A stretch of 64,000 bases of DNA from Rodentibacter caecimuris (lineage in GTDB: Bacteria > Pseudomonadota > Gammaproteobacteria > Enterobacterales > Pasteurellaceae). Shown piece after piece: positions 8,581 to 15,978 of the stretch. A model generated the notes under the pieces. That model was not told the DNA's origin. It made no database searches and saw only the letters and a program-made list of their open reading frames with translations. The DNA is taken from contig NZ_BBXJ01000001.1 of assembly GCF_001019715.1 (NCBI RefSeq), forward strand, positions 1,302,001 through 1,366,000, written 5' to 3'. Within the stretch, counting starts at the first letter, position 1. Each line of letters starts with the position of its first letter. A program made the translations under genes and the position numbers.

Positions 8581-11500
8581 TTAGCGGGCAAAGATACCGC
8601 CGGCACGCATATTTTGTTGAATCACATCATTTGATTCGGCACGGGCAATTTGACGCATTAATTCGACGGTGATTTCCATCTGTCCGTTGCGCTGTTTCTG
8701 CGTTACGTTTGCATCCATCGGCTCACCGTTATTAATCACTTTCACCGAGATATTGCCGGAAGCACGCCCCGCCTCGTAATTGACCTGAGGCAAACGAGGT
8801 ACGCCTACTCCCCCGCCATTTGCAAATCCACGTCCACGAAATGCATTCCCATAATTAAGATAATTTAAATAATCTAAACCAATGCGAGAAGTTGCCTCTT
8901 TCGTTAAAACATATTCACCTTTGTGAACGATACCCGCAGGTGTATATTTTCCACCTAATCCAGTGAATCCGCCTCCATCAAATCCAACTAACCCACCGAC
9001 ATAGCGCATATCCGGCGAACCTACAACTCCACCACCAGAGAAACCAAATCCTACTGCGTTAGCAGCTGATTTAATAGCATTAAATAACATCATTTTTACA
9101 ATCATGTTGGATATATCCCTCATGATTGATACTGCCATTCCTCTAAAATCAGCTTTTCCGGTCATTACAAAATCAGTAAGCGCATCCGACATATTATTGA
9201 AAGCAGTTACTGTGAGGTTGCTGATATTACCCGCGACATTGGAAACTTGATCTTCAATGGTTTGCATACCTTGTTGAAATCCTATCATTGCACTTCCTCG
9301 AGATTCTTCATTCTGTTTTTGAATCTCCGCACGGCGTGCTTTTAATTTCGCAATTTCCTCATCAAGTTTTGCAATGTTTTCTTCACTCATACCAATTTTC
9401 AATCTTGCCGCTTCAAGATCGAGTTGATGGTTATATTGCATTAATTCTTGCTCTTGACGGGTTTTACCAAGCAAAGTTAATTCAAACTCCATCGCCTCTA
9501 ATTTTTCGGTGTTGTCATAAGTAAATTGATTAATTGCCACTTTTTGTTGGGTTGAATCAATCTTTGCCGCCATTTCTTTTAGTTTGGCTAACCCCTCTGT
9601 GCCAAAGTGCGCATATTTTTCACCGTTGGCAGCAATATCTTGCGTGAGCTTATTCACCTCTTGATATTGGCTTGGCTGACCGAATAGCGCAATATCTTGA
9701 GCATTGGCTTTTAATTCCGCCAAACGTTGTTGCATTTGGGTGAGCTGCTCGGTGTATTGTTTTACATAATCGGTTTTAGCGCCTTTCTTCTTTGCTTTGT
9801 CACGCTCTTTTTTATCCTCTTGAGACTTAAACAACTCATAAGAGTTGTTATATACCGCATCATAATCAGCCGTTCCTTTTTTAAAGCCGGCATTGATTGC
9901 AGCATCTTCAGCTTTTAATCGTCTTGCTTCTTCCGGTGTTTTGGCATTATTAATCGCAATCTGACGATTTTGGCGATCAATGATATTCTGTGCTTTATCA
10001 CTTAATGCAGTTTGGATTGATAACCCTAAGGCATCAAACTGCCCTGCAACCAGTAATGCCATTGCGCCCATTTTTTCAACCGCACTTGTAATAGACACCG
10101 TTCCGCTTTCAGCAGAGGGGAAAATACGGTTTAAATCTTCCAGAGAAAAACCTACGTTATCAATATTTACTTTTGATAAATCTAGGCTTGGCAATAACTC
10201 TTTGAGTTTTGAATTAAGTTCGGCTACCGGCACTTGCTCCGTAATTGTTGCAAGGTTCCGTTCCGATTTTTCCAACTTTTGATTTGCTGCGGATACTTCA
10301 CCTTTTTTAATGGCAACTTCTTGTAGCAGCTTATTGTAAGCTTCAAGGATAGTCTTATTGTCTGATAGACCATGTTCAGACATTAACCGAGCGGAATTTT
10401 TAGCCTGCTGTTCGAGTTTTGCCAATTCATCACGTAGCTTAGCTAATTCCTCACGCTGCACTCCGATTGATTGTTCTAACTTGGCTTTCATTCCGCCTAG
10501 TACCTCACCCGTCATTGCTTTGAGTGATTCAGCCGTTACATCAAGCGAATCGGCAAAAGCGAGGGAATCTTGTCGTGCTTGTTCGGTTTTTTGTGAATAT
10601 TCATAAAAGGCGCCGGCAAGAGCCGTAATACCAATAATTGTAGCGCCCACAGGTCCACCAACAAATCCCAATGCTGCGCCTAATGCCCGATTACCGATAT
10701 TTGCTGATTTTTGGGCAATAGCAAGATTTCGCTGTGCTGCCGCTTCCATATTAATGGCATTCGTCAATTTTCTACTCTGAACTTCAGCAAGTTGTTTTGC
10801 AGAAACTAATTCTGCTTCTGTACGAGCGTGAGCGATCTTAATTTGGATCAAGCTCATTTCAGCTTGCGCTTCTTGTCTCAACGCTGCTGTTCTTGCAACT
10901 TCTGCCTGTGCAGCCTTAAGCGCAACATTGGCTTGCGCATTGCTTTCAGAAATAAATGAACGAATTTTATTAATACTATATGCCGCACCAACACTTGTCG
11001 CAGCTGCCGCAAGAGTGGTTAAATGACCTGCTAAACCATTAATTACATCTGCAACGCGACGGCTTATACCAAACATTTGATCCGTTTCGCCTATCCATTT
11101 TGTAACAGATGTATTCAGATTCTCAAATGCCGCAGAAATCGTTAAAACACGTGTGCTAAATTGAGCATCTACTGTAGATTTTGCTTTCTCAAGTGCGGGA
11201 ATAAGCACATCCATTGTAAGCTTTCCGTCATTAGCCATTTCACGAAGTTCACCGGTTGTCACCCCAAGCCCACGGGCAAGTGCTTGCGCTAATCCGGGTG
11301 CCTGCTCCATCACGGAATTAAATTCATCACCACGTAAAACACCACTACCTAATGCTTGACCAAATTGAGTGATTGCGGCTTCTGCCGATGCGGCACTTGA
11401 ACCGGAAATCGCCACCGCTTTTGAAACGGTTTCAGTGAGAGAGGCAACTTGTTCTTGACTGATTTTTAAAGATGAGGCGTTTTGTGCAAATTTTTGATAA

Positions 11501-11856
11501 ACCGTTGAAGTTGCACTAATACTTTGGTTTGTACGTAATGCAATATCAAAAACCGATTCCATACCACGGCTTGCATTTATGCCGGCACTTTCAACAAGAT
11601 TCAGACGATTTTTAATTTCCGTATAACTATCAGCGTAATTTTTCAATTCAACTAAGCGACCGCCGGCAAGACCACTCCAAAAATTCAATCGACTTAAGTT
11701 ATTTAAGTTTTTGGCAGCTTTTTCAATATTATTTAAATATTGCACTGTTCGTGAGGAAAATTGCCGAGCCTTATTTTGCGCTCTTTCTAAATTTTGCTGA
11801 AAACGGACTTGATCAAGTGTTAATTGAATGCCTAATTTTCCTAATTGATCGGACAT
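8581..11856 (-). CDS. tail tape measure protein
   Basis: This 1091-residue protein sets tail length. The N-terminal third (from MSDQLGKLGIQLTLDQVRF) carries the tape-measure N-terminal domain with the conserved region SASTVYQKFAQNASSL and GEFNSVMEQAPGLAQALARG-like text. Residues about 300-390 and 640-870 are strongly coiled coil. Hydrophobic Gly-rich segments lie near residues 395-420 (AALGFVGGPVGATIIG). The C-terminus has the lambda-H-type domain (MTGKADFRGMAVSIMRDISN). By the usual 1.5 angstrom per residue rule a tail of roughly 160 nm is implied. The frame is intact. Confidence 0.92.
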   Translation of the reverse strand: MSDQLGKLGIQLTLDQVRFQQNLERAQNKARQFSSRTVQYLNNIEKAAKNLNNLSRLNFWSGLAGGRLVELKNYADSYTEIKNRLNLVESAGINASRGMESVFDIALRTNQSISATSTVYQKFAQNASSLKISQEQVASLTETVSKAVAISGSSAASAEAAITQFGQALGSGVLRGDEFNSVMEQAPGLAQALARGLGVTTGELREMANDGKLTMDVLIPALEKAKSTVDAQFSTRVLTISAAFENLNTSVTKWIGETDQMFGISRRVADVINGLAGHLTTLAAAATSVGAAYSINKIRSFISESNAQANVALKAAQAEVARTAALRQEAQAEMSLIQIKIAHARTEAELVSAKQLAEVQSRKLTNAINMEAAAQRNLAIAQKSANIGNRALGAALGFVGGPVGATIIGITALAGAFYEYSQKTEQARQDSLAFADSLDVTAESLKAMTGEVLGGMKAKLEQSIGVQREELAKLRDELAKLEQQAKNSARLMSEHGLSDNKTILEAYNKLLQEVAIKKGEVSAANQKLEKSERNLATITEQVPVAELNSKLKELLPSLDLSKVNIDNVGFSLEDLNRIFPSAESGTVSITSAVEKMGAMALLVAGQFDALGLSIQTALSDKAQNIIDRQNRQIAINNAKTPEEARRLKAEDAAINAGFKKGTADYDAVYNNSYELFKSQEDKKERDKAKKKGAKTDYVKQYTEQLTQMQQRLAELKANAQDIALFGQPSQYQEVNKLTQDIAANGEKYAHFGTEGLAKLKEMAAKIDSTQQKVAINQFTYDNTEKLEAMEFELTLLGKTRQEQELMQYNHQLDLEAARLKIGMSEENIAKLDEEIAKLKARRAEIQKQNEESRGSAMIGFQQGMQTIEDQVSNVAGNISNLTVTAFNNMSDALTDFVMTGKADFRGMAVSIMRDISNMIVKMMLFNAIKSAANAVGFGFSGGGVVGSPDMRYVGGLVGFDGGGFTGLGGKYTPAGIVHKGEYVLTKEATSRIGLDYLNYLNYGNAFRGRGFANGGGVGVPRLPQVNYEAGRASGNISVKVINNGEPMDANVTQKQRNGQMEITVELMRQIARAESNDVIQQNMRAGGIFAR

Positions 11857-11870
11857 ATTTACTCCAATAA

Positions 11871-11894
11871 AAAAGCCCGCATATTGCGAGCTTT
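11871..11894 (-). terminator. intra-operon hairpin before tape measure
   Basis: AAAGCCCGCA-tatt-GCGAGCTTT. On the minus strand it reads into TTTTTTATT, between the 58-residue membrane protein gene and the tape measure start. It could limit read-through into the tape measure gene. Confidence 0.6.
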
Positions 11895-11911
11895 CAAATA
11901 TTTATAATTAA

Positions 11912-12088
11912 TTAACGGTTACGCCAAAAATACCAATCCAGTATAGCCTGTTGCTTATCCTTTGGAGCAAATTTTCGAATAAGGAAAGGAACACCGAAAG
12001 TAAGTATTAACAGTTCGGCAATAATCGCCCCAATGAAGTAGCGTACATTGGTGCCAACATCTAGTAGCTCTAATAATGCTCCGTACAT
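11912..12088 (-). CDS. 58-residue membrane microprotein
   Basis: ATG at 12088 follows AAGGAGGAG, one of the strongest ribosome sites in the prophage. The product starts MYGALLELLDVGTNVRYFIG and has a membrane helix around AIIAELLILTFGVPFLI, then a basic tail (RKFAPKDKQQ) ending DWYFWRNR. It lies between a TA pair and the tape measure gene. Its start M-x-G and single helix resemble the two WRLPNI microproteins, but the motif itself is absent. Function unknown. Confidence 0.65.
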   Translation of the reverse strand: MYGALLELLDVGTNVRYFIGAIIAELLILTFGVPFLIRKFAPKDKQQAILDWYFWRNR

Positions 12089-12116
12089 ATGCTCCTCCTT
12101 AGTTCACGCCCTACCC

Positions 12117-12419
12117 TTAAAGATTGAAAGTCACCGTTTTCCCTGTAGGTAACTCAACGGATAAACTTAATGCACCGCCCATCGCTTCTACATAACGTTT
12201 AACCGATGATAACTTAATATCATTTCCTCTTTTTTCTAAAGCTACAACCGACGGTTGTTTAATATTTAACGCTTCTGCCATTTGCTGTTGTGAAATTTCA
12301 AATTCTTCACGAATGCGATGTAATTGTAACTCCATACGCATTTCTTCAGCCATAGCTTTGACTTCAGCGCGCTTTTCAGCCGGAAGCCCATTCATCAATT
12401 CTTTAAATTTTACGCTCAT
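12117..12419 (-). CDS. HigA-type antitoxin with XRE helix-turn-helix
   Basis: A 100-residue protein. A coiled N-terminal part (residues 1-40) precedes a clear XRE helix-turn-helix: ISQQQMAEALNIKQPSVVAL, then KRGNDIKLSSVKRYVEAMGG. The C-terminus (LSLSVELPTGKTVTFNL) is the usual tail of HigA2-type antitoxins. It overlaps the upstream toxin gene by 17 bp, giving toxin-first order as in higBA systems. It would neutralise the toxin and repress the pair through the helix-turn-helix. Confidence 0.85.
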   Translation of the reverse strand: MSVKFKELMNGLPAEKRAEVKAMAEEMRMELQLHRIREEFEISQQQMAEALNIKQPSVVALEKRGNDIKLSSVKRYVEAMGGALSLSVELPTGKTVTFNL

Positions 12420-12795
12420 TTTCTTGCTCCTGTGAAAATGTAGAAAGGTAATTATCGTAAGTTTGTTCTGCTAAAGCGATCATCTCTTTATAAAAAAGCT
12501 TTTCTTTTTTGCCTTTTTTGCCTTTTTTATATCCACCACACAACACAATAGCTTGTCTAATAGGGTCGAAAATAAAAAACAAACGAAATACCGATAACTT
12601 AGACTGTACACGCAATTCTTTTAAATTGGGATATTTTGAGCCTTGAATAGTATCAGCATAAGGTCTTCCTAGCTGTGGACCTTCTGTTGATAATAATTCA
12701 AGTGCAGCGTAGATTTTTAATAAATCCTCTTCTATTAAAGATTCAAACCAATTCAAAAGTGGGTCTTGTAAAATGATTTCCCATTCTTGCTTCAT
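12403..12795 (-). CDS. RelE/HigB-type toxin of a type II TA pair
   Basis: A 130-residue protein of the RelE/ParE fold: WFESLIEEDLLKIYAALELL then EGPQLGRPYADTIQGSKYPN and LKELRVQSKLSVFRLFFIFD, followed by IVLCGGYKKGKKGKKEK. The Arg residues and the 'R.FF.F' strand match HigB mRNA interferases that cut mRNA on the ribosome. It sits between tail assembly genes and tape measure, on the same strand as the late operon, with a 69-bp gap upstream that could hold its own promoter. Confidence 0.85.
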   Translation of the reverse strand: MKQEWEIILQDPLLNWFESLIEEDLLKIYAALELLSTEGPQLGRPYADTIQGSKYPNLKELRVQSKLSVFRLFFIFDPIRQAIVLCGGYKKGKKGKKEKLFYKEMIALAEQTYDNYLSTFSQEQENERKI

Positions 12796-12864
12796 ACAGT
12801 AACTACCTTTCCTTATTACTTATATAAATTGCAATCTATAAACAATCAAAAAGCAATGAATAAT

Positions 12865-13164
12865 TTATCGATTCGCTAAATATTCCGCCGTACCGTCATC
12901 TTCATTTTCACCCTCACTTTTATCCCGATAAAACGGCATAAAATCTGACAATTCGGGTGGTTTTGATTTTGAATCACGGTTTATTATGGCTAATAAATGG
13001 GATATTTGAGCAGTGCGATAATCTTCGCGCCAAAGCCCGAAAGGCTGCTCTTGATAAAAAAGCTCATATTCTGCCAAATGGCGTTCTGGCATTTGCTCAA
13101 TTTCCTCTAGGGTTTTACCGAGAGAAAGCGAGAGGTTTATTTGGAACTTTCTTCGGTTGGTGAG
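12865..13164 (-). CDS. tail assembly protein T, made as a G-T frameshift fusion
   Basis: The frame is open from 13164 to the stop at 12865. It reads FQINLSLSLGKTLEEIEQMP and continues RHLAEYELFYQEQPFGLWRED, the DUF4035/gpT signature. The part before the ATG at 13092 has clear gpT character and no ribosome site, so T is expressed by a -1 shift from G at the A AAA AAC site (13164-13170). The fusion would be about 226 residues. In lambda, G and the G-T fusion in a fixed ratio act as tail assembly chaperones around the tape measure. The frame is intact. Confidence 0.85.
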   Translation of the reverse strand, partial: LTNRRKFQINLSLSLGKTLEEIEQMPERHLAEYELFYQEQPFGLWREDYRTAQISHLLAIINRDSKSKPPELSDFMPFYRDKSEGENEDDGTAEYLANR

Positions 13165-13544
13165 TTTTTTGGTTCAAGCTCCGCAATTGCATTATTCAGC
13201 TCTTCATACACTGACTTATCCAATTCAGATAACGCTTTCAAATCTTCCTCATTTTGAGGACTGAATAAGTTATTGCCGTTTTCATCACATAGGCGTTGAG
13301 CCAAAGCACGTGGTAAACGATAAGGATCGTAAACTTGTGCAAGCTGTTTTGTAAGTTCCGTTTCATCGTCAAAATTGAGTTCAATCCCTTGTGTACGTGC
13401 GATTTTGATTAATTCTTGTTGCGCACCGTAAATTGCTTGATTTGCCTCACCAACAGTAAACTCACGGATATAATAATCATCACCATTAATTTTGATTTTG
13501 TTTACTTTGGGTTTATTGGCTAAAAGTTTTTCACGTAAATTCAT
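13137..13544 (-). CDS. tail assembly chaperone G
   Basis: A 135-residue protein following the tail tube gene cluster, in the lambda G position. It starts MNLREKLLANKPKVNKIKIN, with YYIREFTVGEANQAIYGAQQ near residue 24, typical of tail assembly chaperones of the TAC type, and has an acidic C-terminal tail. Its last nine codons lie after the slippery site, so most ribosomes end here and a fraction go on into T. The ATG overlaps the stop of the 39-residue microprotein upstream (ATGA), which implies translational coupling. Confidence 0.85.
   Translation of the reverse strand: MNLREKLLANKPKVNKIKINGDDYYIREFTVGEANQAIYGAQQELIKIARTQGIELNFDDETELTKQLAQVYDPYRLPRALAQRLCDENGNNLFSPQNEEDLKALSELDKSVYEELNNAIAELEPKNSPTEESSK
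13164..13170 (-). promoter_or_regulatory. programmed -1 frameshift heptamer A AAA AAC
   Basis: In the G reading frame, codons 126-127 are AAA AAC preceded by A. This gives a canonical X XXY YYZ heptamer, 27 bases before the stop codon begins. Slipping back one base enters the T frame, which is open across the junction. G/T pairs of long-tailed phages are known to use such a site. Confidence 0.85.
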
Positions 13545-13660
13545 TGTTTTTCACCTTTGTTTTTAATTGAATTAATAATGTTTGGAAGTCGCCAAGCGAT
13601 AATGAAACATACACCTAACACTAAATAGGCTAAGGTCGTTTCCCATAATCCATATTGCAT
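13541..13660 (-). CDS. 39-residue membrane microprotein (WRLPNI type)
   Basis: ATG at 13660 follows AAGGAG and encodes MQYGLWETTLAYLVLGVCFI then IAWRLPNIINSIKNKGEKQ. It has one membrane helix, the WRLPNI motif and a basic tail. It overlaps the start of G by four bases, so the two are probably coupled. Together with 7365-7466 it forms a small paralogous family within the same operon. Function unknown. Confidence 0.65.
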   Translation of the reverse strand: MQYGLWETTLAYLVLGVCFIIAWRLPNIINSIKNKGEKQ

Positions 13661-13747
13661 AGCTTGCTCCTTGAATAAAGGAAGAAGGTTGGTTATAATT
13701 TCCACTGTAAATTATTCCTTTTAAATTGTTCTTAATCGGAATGAATA

Positions 13748-13777
13748 AACCCGAAGAGTGGCTGCTCCTCGGGTTTT
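13748..13777. terminator. hairpin after the tail tube gene
   Basis: AACCCGAAGAG and CTCCTCGGGTT pair around TGGCTG. It lies 40 bp past the tail tube stop on the minus strand. It would trim transcripts so that the abundant tail tube message ends here. Confidence 0.7.
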
Positions 13778-13817
13778 ATTTTTCGTAAAAGGCGGTCAAA
13801 TTTAACCGCACTTTGGG

Positions 13818-14474
13818 TTATGCACTGACCGGCAATAAATAATCACGTTTCGATTTTTTAATCGTCACACCTGATTCAAATTTGCCTTTTACTTCACCAC
13901 TGAAATTTGGCGAGGTTTGAATAAACCCGGTGCCATAAAGCGATCCTTGCTCATTTTTCAACACCATCATCCACGGGAACGTTTCTTTAGCGTAGAATTT
14001 TTGACGCAAATCTTGTTGCATGGTGGTTGCCGGCGCATAGAAGAAAGTCAATTTAATTGAACCATATTCAATTTCGCCCGCTTCGGTTTCCGTGCCTTCC
14101 GAACACATTGTGGTAATGTCTTCTTCCGTTAAGGTGTCGCCGTCACCTTCAATCTGTTTAATCGCACAGAAATTAGATGACCATCTCACAATTGACACTT
14201 TGGCAGAGGTAAAATCAGTCGGTTGATCGCTTCCGCTCCAATTCACCTCATCGGCTAAGGTGATTTTATCAGCCGTTGTGGATTTAACCGGATAGTAACC
14301 GTCAAGCGAACCAAGATTACTTACTTTGATAAAATCCCCTGTTTTAGCACCATGTCCGGCAGCGGTAATGGTTGCATTGGGTTTGACGGTACAAGCGGTA
14401 ATCGCTTTTTCTTCGGTGTGTCCGACACCAAGATAAAATTTTGTGCCTTGGAAAGGCGTGGTTTTTGTTGCCAT
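13818..14474 (-). CDS. major tail tube protein
   Basis: A 218-residue tail tube protein (lambda gpV position). It begins MATKTTPFQGTKFYLGVG and carries GDGDTLTEEDITTMCSEGTE, followed by FFYAPATTMQQDLRQKF, the pattern of lambdoid tube proteins that stack as hexamers. A short insertion around residues 30-85 (ITAAGHGAKTGDFIKVSNLG) looks like an added surface Ig-like piece of the ubiquitin-like 'tail tube decoration' kind. It is followed by a strong terminator, as expected for the most abundant tail protein. Confidence 0.85.
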   Translation of the reverse strand: MATKTTPFQGTKFYLGVGHTEEKAITACTVKPNATITAAGHGAKTGDFIKVSNLGSLDGYYPVKSTTADKITLADEVNWSGSDQPTDFTSAKVSIVRWSSNFCAIKQIEGDGDTLTEEDITTMCSEGTETEAGEIEYGSIKLTFFYAPATTMQQDLRQKFYAKETFPWMMVLKNEQGSLYGTGFIQTSPNFSGEVKGKFESGVTIKKSKRDYLLPVSA

Positions 14475-14477
14475 AAT

Positions 14478-14887
14478 TTAATCCTCATATTTAATTTGAT
14501 AACGCACATTGGCGACGAACCAAGTGCGGTTGGTTTGGTCTTGCTCGTAGGTATAACCTGACAAGGTGATTTCATTTAATTGACTTGGCAATTCGTCATT
14601 TTCGATCGCCGTCATTAAACGATTTTTGATTTGTTCGGCAATATTATCTAATTCATCCTCGCCTACCGATGTTTAAGATAAATGGCGATATTTAAAGACG
14701 CTTCCCACTCGTGCGAACAAAGGGTCAATTCATCACATTGAATATCATCAATAAATACGGCAATCGCCGATTTATCCTGATCAATGTCAATAAAGAGCGG
14801 GCGACCGGAATAAAAATGTTGAACACCGGTGATTTGAGGTTTCAGTAATTCAACAATTTGATGTCTTATTTTTTGATGAACAAGCAT
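14478..14887 (-). pseudogene. minor tail protein U (tail terminator), frameshifted
   Basis: The first frame (ATG 14887) reads MLVHQKIRHQIVELLKPQIT, HFYSGRPLFIDID, then SLNIAIYLK, and stops at 14663. The next frame continues TSVGEDELDNIAEQIKNRLM to ITLSGYTYEQ and VRYQIKYED, ending at 14478. Together they match lambda gpU (FFDGRP..., SGYDY..., ...YVITYEM) over its whole length. Restoring one A (AAACATCGG to AAAACATCGG) joins the frames. gpU caps the tail tube, so loss would give over-long, inactive tails. Confidence 0.8.
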
Positions 14888-14895
14888 TTTTTCTC

Positions 14896-15426
14896 CTATT
14901 TATGAAAAACACGGCTTAATTCTTTTACCAGTTCCACTTTCACTTGTTCTTGATAATCTTTCAGTTCATCATGAAAAGCTTGCGTCAAAGGCCCTGAGAG
15001 GGGAATTTTTACGACATCAATCGGATAACGGGCTTTGCCTTGTCGTTGCATGACATGGATTCGTCCGTTTTTTAACGTTTGAATAAATCCACGTTGAATG
15101 CGATGTTTGCCGATTTTGATTTGCCCCTGCCGTGCGATCACCTTTCGCCTTGGATCTTCCAATAAGCGTATCAGCGGTAAATTCGACCGATTAACACTAA
15201 TTTTAGCGACAGGGATTCTTGAGGTGGCTTTCTGTTTAAGTTGCACGCGTTTACGGATTAATTTCACCGGGGCATTAACCTGCTTGGAAACCGTTTTAGT
15301 GCCATTTTTCATCGCCTTTCTTGCCACTTTATTAATACTTTTGGCGACACTTTTTGGCACAGTTTGTTTCGATAAGCGTTGAATATTGGCAGTAAGCTGT
15401 TCAAGTCCAGTAACTTTCGCACCCAT
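14896..15426 (-). CDS. minor tail protein Z
   Basis: A very basic 176-residue protein of the prophage minor-tail-Z family. It begins MGAKVTGLEQLTANIQRLSK, then KSINKVARKAMKNGTKTVSK and LIRKRVQLKQKATS, and ends in a coiled C-terminal helix. In lambda gpZ acts at the top of the tail so that finished tails join heads correctly. It sits between the FII-like gene and U, which is lambda order. The frame is intact. Confidence 0.82.
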   Translation of the reverse strand: MGAKVTGLEQLTANIQRLSKQTVPKSVAKSINKVARKAMKNGTKTVSKQVNAPVKLIRKRVQLKQKATSRIPVAKISVNRSNLPLIRLLEDPRRKVIARQGQIKIGKHRIQRGFIQTLKNGRIHVMQRQGKARYPIDVVKIPLSGPLTQAFHDELKDYQEQVKVELVKELSRVFHK

Positions 15427-15429
15427 TTA

Positions 15430-15729
15430 TTACTCCAATTGCAATACGATTAGATCGTCCACAAAACTAAAACTACGCACAATGTAGCTTTGCCCTCGCT
15501 GTGTCACCACATCACCCAATCTCGGCTTATAACCCGATCTTTTAAAAAGCGTCAGTGTGCGGGTTGTACCATTTATCAGGTGATCATCACGATAACTATC
15601 GCCCATTAGGTTAGGTGATTCATCCAATACCGCTCTATAGCGTTTGCCATTAATCAAAAAAACGGACAGCATAACCTCCGTTATCACGCTATCCGCCTTT
15701 GTTAGGGCATTATCAAACGGGCTAGGCAT
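15430..15729 (-). CDS. head-tail joining protein (gpFII-like)
   Basis: A 99-residue protein in the lambda FII position, 3 bp before gene Z. It begins MPSPFDNALTKADSVITEVM, then LINGKRYRAVLDESPN, and ends RSFSFVDDLIVLQLE. This resembles the phage head-tail attachment family (Phage_attach, gpFII), a small beta-barrel that caps the connector. The frame overlaps the end of the truncated DUF2190 gene by 8 bp, as in closely packed phage operons. Confidence 0.7.
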   Translation of the reverse strand: MPSPFDNALTKADSVITEVMLSVFLINGKRYRAVLDESPNLMGDSYRDDHLINGTTRTLTLFKRSGYKPRLGDVVTQRGQSYIVRSFSFVDDLIVLQLE

Positions 15730-15978
15730 TGATTTTCACATCCACTTCCGCCGAAGCCGTGTCAGAATCCGTCCACGCAATGCCTAGGCGTTTGTTACCG
15801 CCTGCAGTAAGCGTTGCACCGTCGGCATCCGACCAGTACAACACTGCACCTTGTTTGATGTCATCCGCTTGTTTGGCTTTAACACGCCATACCCCGCCGA
15901 CAATGCCTGTACCGGTTGCTTTGTTGTCAATATCCGTTACCGCAATAGCGATTAAATCGTTCAGTACGACGACATGGG
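15722..15978 (-). pseudogene. DUF2190 family capsid-associated protein, N-terminus deleted
   Basis: Right after the capsid stop codon the text continues in another frame as HVVVLNDLIAIAVTDIDNKA, GTGIVGGVWRVKAKQADDIK, ending ASAEVDVKINA. This is the usual C-terminal three quarters of DUF2190 proteins, small capsid-decoration-type proteins encoded next to ClpP/capsid genes. The first 25 or so residues are missing and no start codon or ribosome site exists. The join lies within a few bases of the capsid stop, so a deletion brought them together. Confidence 0.7.
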
